Source: Psococerastis gibbosa
Taxonomy: Eukaryota; Arthropoda; Insecta; Psocodea; Psocidae
Direction of reading: 5' to 3'
Length of the DNA: 64,000 nucleotides
Assembly: GCA_963971405.1 (NCBI GenBank)
Contig: OZ020484.1
Coordinates: 27,612,770-27,676,769 of the forward strand
Shown: positions 1-11,465 of the stretch, piece after piece
How the letters are laid out: each line of letters opens with the position of its first letter
How positions within the stretch are numbered: position 1 is the first letter of the stretch
Program-made: the position numbers and the translations under genes
Notes under the pieces: generated by a model
Databases searched by the model: none
What the model was told of the DNA's origin: nothing
The model's input: the letters and a program-made list of their open reading frames with translations, nothing else

Positions 1-591
1 TTTATTTAGATTACTATTAAATTATTAGACTGGCTGAGGCAGGGTTACGATAGGTTATATTAAAAAGGATCAGAAATGTTTCAACAAGAAAATGGAGCCA
101 TGGGTCGAAAATGAATGGGGAAAAGAAATATTGGGAGGATGATGGTTTTAAAAGTCAAATCCGAGAAGAAAAACTGCACACAATTTGGTAGCATAATGGA
201 GATGAATCGAGGCCGCGCAAACAAAGAAGGACTGTCAAACAATGTTCCACTCATTTGTACTGTCTATTATGAGAGAGCTTTTCTTTAAAAAAAAGTTATA
301 CTGTATTTTTTGTTTAAGATAAAAGCATTTTTCCATTCAAATGAAAAGAACAACGCAGCTAGCATAGTCTTGGCTACTGCGTTCTGGTTTTCCAATGAAC
401 AGTCCAAGAGCATTAGGTATTATTTTTTATACTATTTTTTCTATCTTTAGACAGAGATTTCAAAATGTATTTTAAACAAATGAAAACTGTCTCCTTGAAA
501 ACGTCTTTTTTGACGAAATGAACCGCAGCCTAAAAGATATCACAATGGTCAGATGAAAAATTCATTAAAAAAAAAATATAAGCTTTCTAAG
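1..591. other. No recognised feature
   Basis: AT-rich DNA with A/T runs. No coding or repeat match inside the window was noticed. Confidence 0.5.
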
Positions 592-765
592 CGACTTCGG
601 TGGCAAGGTAGCGTGCTTGTACTTGTGGGAGTCTCTACACACCTTGCGATCGGAGACGTGTCTTAACTCGACACAAGTTCCTATTAGGTTACTTAGTGAG
701 GCGATTGAAGAGGTTAATCGGATACATTCATTAAATTGTTTGTACGCGATTAACCTTTTTAAAAA
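592..765 (+). repeat. SINE family C (tRNA-like head, LINE-type tail)
   Basis: The head cgacttcggtggcaaggtagcgtgc resembles a tRNA box A region, followed by a diverged box B (gcgatcggagac). The tail (ggcgattgaagaggttaatc ... gcgattaacctttt) is shared with a LINE 3' end at 8131-8316. The second full copy is at 52769-52945. Confidence 0.7.
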
Positions 766-767
766 TG

Positions 768-1829
768 CTTTGTAAGTATTCTTTACTTATAAGTAAATTT
801 ACATTTTCTCACTTAAGATATAAAAATTTCCAAAAAAAAATTATATTATGCTTTCCGACAACACAGAATATTCTACCGACTGAAGTTTAGATAAATAATG
901 TTTTAATCATAGAGTAGGGGAAACGAAAAATTTACAAATTTTGCCAAAATAATAGGGTGTCATTTGTTTAAAATAAATTCAGACATTTCTGCTTTATTAG
1001 TATAATAAATTTCCTAGCAACAGTTATGGGAATAATGATTTATTGGTTTTTTTTTTTTGCATTAGAGAAACCAAACATCGGTCAGGAAATCGTCCATCTA
1101 CAGAAATTTTATAAAAATCATGGGTGTTCCTTCACGGCATATACAATATTTTGCAAATAAATAAATAAATAAATATTTTCCTTTCAATATTAAAAATAAG
1201 AAGCCACCATCGATATAGGTTGAGCAACTTAAAAAATAATTAAAACGGAAAGACCTGGAATAAACCAACTATTTGTTCCTAAGTGATTTGACTAAAATCT
1301 CATATTTTGTAAGTATCATCGGTTATTGGTTTTCATGTTTGGTACTTTCACAATGAGGAAACTATAACGTTGAAAGTAATAGAAATAATAAAATGTGGAC
1401 ACAAATAGCCGCTACAACCTAATATTATTATTTTTCTGGCATTCGTTTTGCAAAAGCAATAAAAGAAAAACATTTCCTGAACTGCTGATAATCCAGCAAT
1501 TTAATAGCATGTTGAAATGTTTGCATGAGACTCATATCAGCAACCAGTGTTTTATTGCCCCGCAACATGCATGCACGCCACCAATGATTTACTGTACAAA
1601 AATTAATGTCATTTCTTGTATTGCATACACTATTACCGCCATGTTACTGGTTTCAAGCCAATTCCCCCACCCCCTCCCAACATTTCTGGTATTGGGTATC
1701 ATGCTGACGAAACTCTTTATTTATATAATTTTATTACATAATTACAGTGCTGTCACAATGAGCCCCTTTTGTATAGGAAATTGGTTACGGCCAAGCAATC
1801 AAAATATTAGGGGTTGACGACATTTCTCT
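768..1829. other. No recognised feature
   Basis: AT-rich. A 140-codon frame at 1395-1817 starts at GTG and has no recognisable motif; judged chance. (aaat)n at about 1153-1172. Confidence 0.45.
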
Positions 1830-2055
1830 ATGGCTACATGGATGGGGTATATTCTGAGGCATGAAAGAGAATATTCGAGAACATTGAGGGTAAGGTCGAA
1901 GGCACTACACGGAGGAAGTGCCTAGGTGATGCCTTGAAGATAAAGGACCTAGGATGTGACACCTACCTTGTACTAAGAAGGACCGCACAAGATAGAAAAG
2001 AGTGGAGATGGAGAATGAAACACTCACTGCAAACCAATCGATAGATTGAAACTCT
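1830..2055 (+). mobile_element. Diverged LINE 3' end (same family as 40378-42205)
   Basis: tggggtatattctgaggcat, a basic stretch near 1960-2035, tggagatggagaatg and ctgcaaaccaatcgatagat match the last ~230 bases of the LINE at 40378-42205, whose end reads ctgcaaaccaatcgatagat then tgtaacc. Several stops and frameshifts. Confidence 0.7.
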
Positions 2056-2106
2056 ACAAGACATGTACAGCCGGCATTTTGCATTCATATACGTATTACA
2101 TTCATA

Positions 2107-2373
2107 CAGGCTACTTTATACATGGGCGTAGCCAGAGAAGTACGGGGGGACGTGCCCCCCCCCCCCTAAAGATTTGAGGATTGTTGTTTCTTCGATGAAT
2201 TCACACAATATAAAAAGGGCGCGGGGAATTTAAACTAGATATAATGAATACAATTTTAATGTTTATATGCTAAAAAAATTCAAATAAACCCCCGAAAATT
2301 AATTGATTTATGCGAACTTTTGTCCCCCCCCCCCTGGATCAAATCCTAGCCACCCCCCAGGCTACTTCGTACA
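2107..2373 (+). mobile_element. Short C-rich MITE with 16-bp imperfect flanking repeats
   Basis: The core at 2123-2357 opens tgggcgtagccagagaag and ends in the inverse-like cctagccaccccc, with C-runs at 2154-2166 and 2325-2335. It is flanked by caggctactttataca (2107-2122) and caggctacttcgtaca (2358-2373), which differ at two of 16 bases and look like an aged target duplication. Confidence 0.55.
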
Positions 2374-4902
2374 GTTTCCCCTTCTCGTGCTCTATCTGTC
2401 TGTCTGCCACACTTAACTTTCTCACCAACACTGGAGGCATGAAACACCTATAGACAAATAAAGGCTAACGGTTCCAAACTGTAATTACCAACAATTACCA
2501 AATAAATTAGCAACTCCGTGCACATACACCGACTGGCGCAAATACTCGAAAGAGTCCCGCGCCTAATATTTAAAAATATATATATATCTCTTAGATAGTC
2601 AGAATTAGTCCAGTTGGTAGTGAATAGGTACTATAGGTCCAATATTAAGATTTTAGGCAGACATTTCTTTTATATAATAAGTAACATAATAAGTTTCCCA
2701 TAGTGACCCCATTTCATGTCCCTATAAGAAATTTTTTTTATGTCAATCCTATGGGATCCGTCAGGATGGAGAATTAGGTCTAGTTTACCAGAACCATGGA
2801 ATATGCGTGGGAGAATCATAGGCATTACATCAGAACGAGCACAATGCATCGCTGCAATGGTGAGGAACAAAGCCACTACATTATAATCTGATTCCCACCA
2901 GTAGGCCACACTAAGACACACCTTTATTAAACAGGTATAGCGCGGCAACTTTATATATTTAATTTCTTCTTACAAACCAAAAAAAGCATACCATACCCCA
3001 GATTATCCCAAGGGATTGTGCTAGATAAGGAAACATACCATACTGCTTGTAGTTACCCTACTTTTTTCTACTACAGCCCACGACAGTAACCATAATAAGG
3101 AAACGCACGGTTATGATTAAGGGGGCAATAAGGGAGCGACAGAAGGCCATACAGCAGAGTGGGTAATATGCCCACTCTATGGCTTGTTATCCTCTCTGGA
3201 TGGGATCAGTCTGCGGTCCCCTATTATGCCCCACTTCATCATCTAATCCGAGCTCCATGTTATTGCAGATTAGCACTCCACTATTTTAACAGTATCGCAA
3301 CGTTTAGAATTTAGAGGATGATTTATTAATGGACGAATAGGTACGCAATTATTAAGGAACAACCGGGAGGGAAAAGACTTATAGGCGTCAAACTCAAACT
3401 TCACGAGAAAATCGACAGTATTGCTCTCATTTACACACTAGTAGTAAGTGTACCTGTACATTTTTATATACATTATGCCGACTTCGTTAGCATCGATTGG
3501 CCATTGGCAACCGTTACGGATTGTGCGTTATGTCCGGTGAATGGATTTACATAAATGTGGCCGATCTGAGTTATTGTTATTGCTATCAATGTCAAATGTA
3601 AAGGGGCACCTCTTCTTTCCACTATTGTCTCAGTGACAGCTCTACGATCGAGAATTCCTGTGAAATTTGACTGGATAGTGGCCCTCGTGTCCGATTGAAT
3701 TAAGTTCGCTAAACTTGAAGTAAGCATTTTCCAAGTTGCAACACCAAACCATAGCGAAAGACACGGCGTTGACAACTCGGAATCGAATAGTTTACTAGCA
3801 TTAAGGTTTATCGTGGTATTATTCGTAAATACTTCGCAATACAAAATACAAACAGATACCGTAAAATAGATGTACAATACAAACAAGCAAGTTTGGATGA
3901 GTCCACCGGGGTTATTCGAGCGTAACAGCCCAACAGGTATAAAAATAAACGGCTTAAAACGTTCGCAACAGCTCTTCAAAAGGTTAATTCCTATTAGAAG
4001 CCCTTTAAAATAAAAAAATCTCGTACCCTCTAACCCTTTTGCCAGCATCCTACTGAGATTAATGCTGTAGGCCGAAGGTGGGTAGGTATAATGTGGCAGG
4101 TAGTGCAATTCATAACGGGATATCTCGCCATGCTCTTGATTTATGACTCATTCTCCCCCACTGCTGAATTTCAATTAACCATAAGGTAAACATTAGCCGC
4201 TGGAAATCAGCAGCCAAGAAGTGATTGATCCAATGCCGCTGACAGGGACCAACGGCCAAAATCAATGCGGTCGTTTGCCATAAAATGCCGTTGAAAAGAA
4301 CCGGGGCGAGAAAACTCGTACAAGCTGTCCTATTTATCTATAATTATGTGTTTTAATAGTCTAATAGATAGAATAGGTCTAAGATACATATCGCTACTTC
4401 GGAAGAAGAAGGACAACTCAAAATCTATAAATTTACAGAAATGGGATTAAGTTAAGGTTTTATTATAATGAATTAGGCTACCTGACGATTCCCGCCAAAT
4501 AGAAAACGACACAACTGCGCTCGCATGGAAAATATATACACTACATTAACGCAAAATATATATATATATTTTTCAATATTTTAGCGTTATTAAGTCGAAA
4601 AGTAGCGATATGTGTATAGGTAGTTCCTAGGCTTCAATTTCAGTTATTTAAATTTTATTCCCTAATCTAACCCGATATCCAGCAGCCCTACCTATTATAG
4701 CGGTTTGGGATTAACATAATGCCGGGGTTTATTCAATTGTTTTAAACAAATGAGTGAAAAATGCGCGGGAAATTCAAATTGATAGATTAATCCTCGGCTA
4801 TATTTTTGGTGAATTTTCAATTTTTTCTCCCTTCGATGTAGAGACATTAATTTAATTTAAATTTATATATTATACTTCAAAATTCTACCTGTACATTTTA
4901 AT
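2374..4902. other. Unassigned intergenic stretch
   Basis: Two minus-strand frames (2670-2948, 92 codons; 3473-4108, 211 codons) have no recognised motif. (ta)n at about 2577-2587 and 4557-4570. Nothing else supported. Confidence 0.4.
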
Positions 4903-4956
4903 GGTCAATCGGATACATTCATTTAATTCTTTGTATGCGATTAACCTTTAAAAAAA
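4903..4956 (+). repeat. SINE-C/LINE tail fragment
   Basis: ggtcaatcggatacattcat ... tatgcgattaacctttaaa matches only the last ~55 bases of family C. Confidence 0.6.
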
Positions 4957-5214
4957 ATAAAAATCCTTCAATTATGAAACAATGCAACCATTTTCTTGTA
5001 TTCCAATAATTTAATAATTTGAATTTCCCACGCATATTTATACTAATGTTATATTAAAAATAAACCACGGTACGGTATTATTTTAATCCCAAATCGCCTT
5101 AATAGGGCTGCTGAAGCACTGGATTTATCTATGAGACAGTTGCAAAGTCTTGAGAGTTTTTGGAACCTATATGGCGCATTTACTCGAATTCCATTGAATA
5201 GTTTGTATACAAAT

Positions 5215-5350
5215 TGACGAACAGAGATACAGACAGACACACAAGCAAACATTTCGTAAAAACACTTTTTTCGGTTCCTTTAGTTGAAAACGTGTAATCC
5301 CGTTGAAATCGATCATTTTGACCATCACAAAGCTATTCTTATACTAACGT
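5215..5350 (-). repeat. Repeat A fragment
   Basis: acagacagacac ... catttcgtaaaaacactttt, ttcggttccttt, aacgtgtaatcccgttgaaa and atcacaaagctattcttata form the first ~130 bases of repeat A on the minus strand, well diverged. Confidence 0.6.
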
Positions 5351-6689
5351 GATATTCCCATTGACCTGCATTGAGTCCACGGAGACATCAAAACTAGAAT
5401 TTCTCCCCATAGTATACTCGCAGCTGGACAACATATCGACCCATCTGACAACAAAATTGATTTAGCAGCAATTTCAGCGAGAGAGAAGAGCCATTTCCAT
5501 TAGCCGGCAGAATCCAATATTACCGGTATCCTTGTTCTATATTATTTGGATGTTCCAGAAACGTCGGAGAGAGAGTTGTGCAATTGCGAGCTAAAGACAA
5601 ATTAATCCATTTCACGGTTCACCAGAATTTCCAGCAATAACAAGGGTCGCGCTACCGGAATTTATTTGATTTTACAGAAAAATAATACAGTTTGAAAAGT
5701 TGTACTGTAAAGTTCTTAGGTGGTAAAGTTATTGGCCTACACCCTGTATTAATGTAATGTAAAACATACATTATACGTATAACTAGCCTACATTTAAACA
5801 AAGAACTTGAACGAGCTTTCCTTAATTTACCAGCCACATAGAACTGACGCACTTACGGTAATTACTCGTAAATCATGGCTTGCATTTTGGTTTGCTTAAC
5901 GAAAATATGCGAAATCTTGCCTACAGAATAAAAAAATACACCTGACGTGTAATGCAACATTCCTGAGTCTCCCTGAGGTGATCATAAAAGCATGGGGAGA
6001 GGCATACTCAATTTTGAACCTACACAATGATACAGCAATGGTAATTATTACTATAGTATTGTTACCTATTACATGTGTCAGGTTATAATTGAGCCACTTT
6101 TGCCAACGGCTTCACTAGTGTTCCAAAATTACAAAATTTTGAGATTCCTTGAAATTTTTTTATTGCTTAGAAAATCCCAAGTTTGCTACCGCTGTATTCA
6201 AACTAACCGATTAACCAAGACAAACATGAGAACAGCTATTTTACATGTGCTAAGAATAGTAAGCAGTATAGTAAGCATGGAAAAACAATTTGGCAAGCAG
6301 ACAAAAAAAAAACTAAAAAATCTGAAAGTAGTAAAATTTGAACATTAAAGCGAAAACTTCGTTAGCGGGTAATATTAATTATGAATTTGAATTAATTTAT
6401 AATGTATTCGTCTTAATGAATAATGCCATCGTAAGTACGGTTGTGAGCACCCTAAATATAAATCTTAACGGATTAAGTTTAAAGAATAACTACTCGAGTT
6501 CTTTAGAGTTAAGCTGCAGAGAACTTCAAAAGTTTAAATTATGAGTTGTGAGAACAAAAGGCCACTAGGGAGCGAAAAAGGTTCATTCTGTCACGTGAGC
6601 TGACATAACTTTGCCCGAACGGAAGCTCTGGTAATAATACATTCATTAATCTCTTTTACGACCGGTTCAAGTCATTTATAATAGGAGTA
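5351..6689. other. Unassigned intergenic stretch
   Basis: No coding or repeat signal was recognised. A short lysine-rich frame around 6073-6348 reflects A-rich sequence. Confidence 0.4.
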
Positions 6690-6838
6690 AGGATGAGGGT
6701 GACCAGTGGATACTACGTTTCAGCATCAGGTAGGGCTGGGATCGTCCTTGTGCAGTACTATGAACATAATTCAGAAGAACTGGCTTATAGCACGAGTAAG
6801 GAGGTGGGGTATATTGTCGGGCCAAGCAAAAAATTCTC
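6690..6838 (+). repeat. Repeat K fragment
   Basis: gaccagtggatactacgttt, cagcatcaggtagggctggg, atcgtccttgtgcagtacta and gaagaactggcttatagcac match 7507-7536 plus 7691-7830. This copy lacks the foldback insertion present at 7537-7690. Confidence 0.65.
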
Positions 6839-6842
6839 TAGA

Positions 6843-6870
6843 ATAGAATAATAATAATAATAATAATAAT
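6843..6870 (+). repeat. (ata)n microsatellite
   Basis: About nine ata/aat triplets. A second short one lies at about 7236-7252. Confidence 0.85.
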
Positions 6871-7235
6871 GATCTTCTTCTTCTTTCTTTCTTTTCCTTG
6901 TCCAGTATTCCCTGGACAAGCAGCATATATTACAAAAATACAATACATAATAATACCATCCCGCATCCCCAAGCTAGCGCCTATTTGGGACAAAAGACTC
7001 ATACAGTGCTGCTAAACAAGGCTTAATCATTTATTTTTGTTATTTATTTATAATGTTTATTTTATTTTATTTTTATTTTTATTTTATTTTTACTTGTTAT
7101 TTTAATGTCAGTTTTTATTATTATTAACTCCCATTGACCAGCCATCTTTTTATACCCGCTTTTAACTCACCCATCTGTTTAAATTTTGTCATTTGTGGAG
7201 GAAGTTCATTAAATATCTTTGGTACAAGTACTTTA
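6871..7235 (-). mobile_element. LINE 3' end fragment (C-terminus plus AT-rich tail)
   Basis: Minus-strand translation of about 7128-7235 gives LVPKIFNELPPQMTKFKQMG followed by ELKAGIKRWLVNG and a stop. This is the typical closing motif (F-N-x-LP ... LK-x-x-x-K-x-W) of CR1/Rex/Jockey-type reverse transcriptases. The AT-rich 3' region continues to about 6871 and ends in a cttcttctttctttc simple repeat. 5'-truncated. Confidence 0.55.
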
Positions 7236-7255
7236 ATAATAATAATAATAATGTC

Positions 7256-7835
7256 CTGAAGGACGTTTTATGAACCTAGGCTTACTTATATTGGTCTCTT
7301 GTCCAATGCTAACGACCCCATGGATTTCGGACATTATTTGTATTGTTTTCATAAGAATTTTGGGCCATAGGCATACTGGTATGGGTACGTCCTTGATGTC
7401 AACCTACACCGGCTACAAAGCGATAATGGACAAACTGTGACAAGCTTACCTTTGACACAATGAAACAGTTGAAAGCATGACATAACCAAGTACAAATACG
7501 AGTCAGACCAGTGGCTACTACGTTTCAGCATCAGCAGCCTGATCGAGGCGATTATAATACCGGGGTTAAATAAATACCCTAGGATTATAACTGTAAACAA
7601 ACAAATTTTGAATAGCACTTCCCATTATAAAATTATCTTGTTTACCAGGGGATTAAATAAATACCGGTATTATAATCGCCTCGATCAGGCACAGGTAGAG
7701 CTGAGGATCGCCCTTGTACATTGTAACGTATGTATGTGCATGTACTGTGAGCATAATACAGAAGAACTCTGTTATAGCACGAATAAGGGACAATGGGACA
7801 TAGTCGGGCCAAGTTCCCTAGTAACCGAGGTACCT
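7256..7835 (+). repeat. Repeat K, long copy carrying a foldback insertion
   Basis: gaaggacgttttatgaacct, gtccaatgctaacgacccca, tggatttcggacattatt, aacctacaccggctacaaag and accaagtacaaatacgagtc match 28267-28680. From 7507 it continues as the 6690 copy, interrupted at 7537-7690. No coding signal. Confidence 0.7.
7537..7690. mobile_element. Foldback MITE inside repeat K
   Basis: The 154-bp element has ~28-bp inverted ends gcctgatcgaggcgattata and ataccgg...ttaaataaat. The empty site is seen at 6690-6838 (cagcatcaggtagg). A related partial copy lies at about 48205-48340 and a diverged one at 55055-55150. Confidence 0.72.
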
Positions 7836-8130
7836 ACTTTATAAAACAAAGTTAAAACTTAAAATCACGTGTGTGTAAGCCAGCGAGTTGGTGACATATA
7901 ACTCATTTCAATGGCACCTTATGAAGCTTCGGCCACACCAAAACATCATAATATCAAAGTTTCTTAATTCATCGAGTATTCACCAACTGCAAGTTCTTTG
8001 TTTTAAGGTCACAATCTCAACGATTGGTTGCCAGCAACTCCCTACATATAATCCACCAGCTCTCTCGGTCCTCACCTTCTTTAATTCTTCGTACGTTCGA
8101 GCTCTTGCGTCCTTCAGTTTTTTTTTTCTT

Positions 8131-8316
8131 ATAAAAAGGTTAATCACATACAAACAATTTAATGAATGTATCTGATTGACCTCTTCAGTCGCCTCTGTAG
8201 GTACCCGAGTTGATTCATAAATTCCTTATTCGGCCACCCTCTACCATTCGTCCCTTCCACTGTGCCTTTAATGATGCCGTTCTGCGCCTTCCTCTTCAGT
8301 GCTTCTTTGAGCAAGT
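8131..8316 (-). mobile_element. LINE 3' end whose tail is shared with SINE C
   Basis: On the minus strand the sequence reads KRKAQNGIIKGTVEGTNGRG and WPNKEFMNQLGYLQRRLKRS then a stop, the usual C-terminus of L2/RTE/CR1-type LINE reverse transcriptases (basic, after the G-rich GRGWP). The DNA encoding LGYLQRRLKRSIRYIH and the following ~35 bases are the same tail seen at the 3' ends of SINE family C. 5'-truncated. Confidence 0.6.
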
Positions 8317-8787
8317 TCTATAGTACGTAATGTAGGTATGATACCCATACGTAATATTGGTAATAACAGAATTAAAAATATTAATCACGTTGGCTGTAAC
8401 CCAGCAATGGTATCATGCTATGACAACCGATGCCTTTATATAAATCATCAAATGTGGCCATGGTAATCCAAAATAGTTTAGTGGCCCCAATGAAAAAAAA
8501 ATCAGTCAATTTCATGTAATCAGCTTGGTGAATCAACAGGGCTTTACGTAGGGGAGATCTAGAGATTAAGAAACCTTTCAGGAGGAAGTCTTACAGAATA
8601 ACCAACAGCTATTAGGCAGAATGAATACACGTAACTATACTATACAGTGAACACGAAAAAAATGCTCGAAACAGAAAGACTATGAAAATTGAATTGTAAG
8701 TTTCAAGTGTGTAATTGGTGAATATTATTATGTTTCTCACGAGCGAGATTGCGTTCACTGAAACTTGACTGCTGTTAGATTCCGAAA

Positions 8788-8928
8788 GGCGGGGTTTCCA
8801 CATACATCAATGGTCAATGAGAAATGTGAAATTGACGTTTTAGCAGACATTAAAGACAGACTAAAAATTCTGCTACTACGTCAAAACCATATTTCTCATT
8901 GACCATTGACGTATGTGGAAACCCCGCC
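8788..8928. mobile_element. Tourist-like (PIF/Harbinger) MITE, family H-a
   Basis: A 141-bp foldback with ~40-bp inverted ends starting ggcggggtttccacatacat. The centre reads cagacattaaagacagacta. A 3-bp flank aaa is present on both sides. The sister copy at 27917-28067 shares tips and centre. Three-base duplications of TWA type are usual for PIF/Harbinger. Confidence 0.75.
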
Positions 8929-9374
8929 AAACACTACAGTACAGCCAGGATTGATCCCTGAAGGGTATGCTGTCTTTCAATTGCGGGATTTAATAGTTGT
9001 TGAAGACCGACAAGGAAAGATGATCGGCCCTAATTATTTTCAGCTAGTTAATCACTAAATTTTAGCGACAGAAAAAGAATCTCCGAACGGGCCTTAAGTT
9101 CATTGGTTTCAAGTGTTCGGCCAGATACGCCTCGTTGAATTTCGGAATAACCAAGCATAACATTGACCAATTTTTCTATAGTAACATTCGCTGTGACAGT
9201 CAGATCAAATCCCAAAATGGCACCTATGCTTAACTTATTAGAGAAGCGCATCGTATCACTTTTTATTTTTCTACGCATTGAAATACAAGTTTACCGCGTT
9301 GTTTCTATGAATTATAACAAACTAGCATATATTGTAGATTCTGCTGCTGCGCATATTCTGGAGTGATCGTGTCC

Positions 9375-9640
9375 CTAATGCTGAGGTCCAGAGGCGAATG
9401 GATACAGAAACTGAGTTGCTGCTGACGGTTAAGAAACGGAAACTAACATACTTCATGTGATAAATTCAAGTGAAAAGTCTTCTGCATGTAATAATCCAAG
9501 GGAAGAGAATGAAGGCTTCCAGCAGAAGAACATCCTGGTTGAAAAACCTGAGGCACTGTACGAGGCAAGAGTACGAGTTCCCTTTTCAGAGCAGCAGTCT
9601 CCAAGGTCCAAATTGCCATGATCACCGCCAATATTATATA
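9375..9640 (+). mobile_element. LINE 3' end fragment
   Basis: Translation gives MDTETELLLTVKKRKLTYF, then in frame from 9470 LLHVIIQGKRMKASSRRTSW and LKNLRH, then SSSLQGPNCHDHR. This is the familiar C-terminus of L2/RTE-type LINEs (VKxRKLxYxGHxxR ... IIQGKxxGxRxxxRRxxSWLKNLR). One frameshift is visible. It ends at a (ta)n/t-run microsatellite (9632-9668). Confidence 0.65.
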
Positions 9641-9669
9641 TATATATATTTTTTTTTTATTATTATTTA

Positions 9670-10330
9670 ATTGGGGTACAGGTGTTACCTGTGTGCACTT
9701 AAGCCTATTTGGCCTATTGTGCCCCTACAACAAAGTATCTACATCACTTCTACATCTCTTCCTCTTGAGGGGATTTAGAAGTGGTAGGTCTTTTACATGT
9801 AACTGCAAGCTTCCCGAGCATGCTGCTCTTCTTCGTGCGATTGCATCGCAGAGAAGGAGGATGTGCTTGGGGTCCTCCACTCCTTCATTGCAGAATCTGC
9901 AGGACTGTAGTTGTATCCCCAAGAGACTTCAGATATATAACCCTAAGACCAAAGACGCCAAGGCCTGTTCTTGGTTTTGTACGTCCTAGCTTAGAGCCAT
10001 CAGTAAACCACTTGATTCTGTGACTATTGAGAATTCCTGCTGATTCGCAGTATTCTTTCTTTGTTCCTAATATAGTTTCGAATTCCCTCCTAAAACAGTA
10101 TTTTGGATGGATTCTATCGCTTGGCATATCCAGGCAGTGGTCAGACGTAGTCAGAGAGGCTGAGTCTCTCTTAACTGCCCTTCCACTCCTTTTTAACCCG
10201 CTCCTAATAATGCCCTTTCGGCTGAAGTTTCCACTGCAACATGGAGGGGTGGGAAGTCCAGTACTATCTCCATTGCTGCAGTGGGACAGGATTTCATAGC
10301 CCCTGTAAAGCATCATGTTAGAGAATACGG
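9670..10330 (-). mobile_element. LINE fragment with gutted RNase H and C-terminal Cys/His motif
   Basis: Minus-strand reading from about 10316: CLDMPSDRIHPKYCF, then IKWFTDGSKLGRTKPRTGLG (start of a LINE RNase H domain with its first catalytic Asp), then a jump in another frame to CRFCNEGVEDPKHILLLCDA, the C-terminal C-x2-C...H...C motif. The RNase H body between is deleted. A distinct lineage from the 11466 LINE. Confidence 0.65.
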
Positions 10331-11284
10331 GCTTCTGAATATAGCCATAATTTGGATACCTAATTCAGATAAAAATTCTCATGTGGTTTGATTTTGCCGT
10401 GTCCATGAAGCCATGAACAATGGTATGGTTACAGCAGGAAAAGACAGGCTGAGCCAATATTTTATAGAAGAGGCATTTAAAGCAGAAGAATGAGTTCCGT
10501 GAGGAAGTACAATAATAATATTATCAATTTGATTTAGGCCTTCATTTGGATGTACAGTACATAGCTTGTCAACTAAAATTATGGCATAGCATTATAGCAA
10601 ATAATATTTGAAGTTACAGCAACTTTAGTTGGTGGTCTACACACAAATGATAAAATAAGTCATATTGATAGTTGTTGTCGTTCTTTTATCGCAGTATCTA
10701 TAGTTTGTTAAAATCAAAGAAACAACACATCTAACTTATATACGGGGAAAAATGCGGAAAAATTTTGGGATTTGAACCCAGTATCAGAAGAGGGCATTTC
10801 TCACTATTGTTTTTTATATTGTCATAGGAGTTCTCTAGTATAAGAAATTTTAATAACATTTCAACTGCACTGGAAATAAAATGAAAACATAAAACTAGCT
10901 ATTATATTCTGTTAAGTAGGCTTCTCAGCTCATTTCAGCCGGCTACAAAATTACATATAAAAATGTAGACTTTCATCTGGTAAAAATGTGCTTCAGCCTA
11001 TAGTAGATGTAGCAGTTGAGAAATAATGCTGCGAGTCGTAAAACGCAAAGCAATAAAACCACAGCATTCGTTTATAAAACAGTTCCTATTCTTTTTCTCA
11101 ATTTCTAAGTCGGTTCGTTTCCTTCCTGACCTGAATCTAAATTAGATATTAAGCTTCAGGTCAATCTTTTTCGCCAGTGACAAGGCGATTATGAGCTATG
11201 CCTTTTCTGACATCAATTAAACCCATCGCTGTCGAGCGAAATACAATTTTCCAGAGGTTTTCAACCGGAATTGCATGTATGTAT
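10331..11284. other. Unassigned intergenic stretch
   Basis: AT-rich, no ORF of note and no match to the repeat families defined here. Confidence 0.4.
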
Positions 11285-11463
11285 GAATATGAGGATTAAG
11301 GAGCCTACCATTCTAGCTGAGGTTAAGAAAGCTCGTGCCATATGGCTGCGATATGTGATACTTGTGTCATATGGCGAATAAGCACTGCACTGGACACAGG
11401 GCAGAAGAAGGGTGGGAAGACCCAAGGACCGATACCCCTCCCAACAAATTTGGTATATAAATT
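11285..11463 (+). mobile_element. Old LINE 3' end fragment, abutting the I-like LINE
   Basis: The + strand reads RIKEPTILAEVKKARAIWLR, then in another frame GRRRVGRPKDRYP, the terminal basic GRP motif of L2/RTE-type LINEs. Stops and a frameshift interrupt it. The I-like LINE begins immediately after, so this may be its insertion target. Confidence 0.5.
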
Positions 11464-11465
11464 AA

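Noticed and set aside
1395-1817. 140-codon open frame
   Set aside because: Begins at GTG, no motif, no splice context, composition like surrounding AT-rich DNA.
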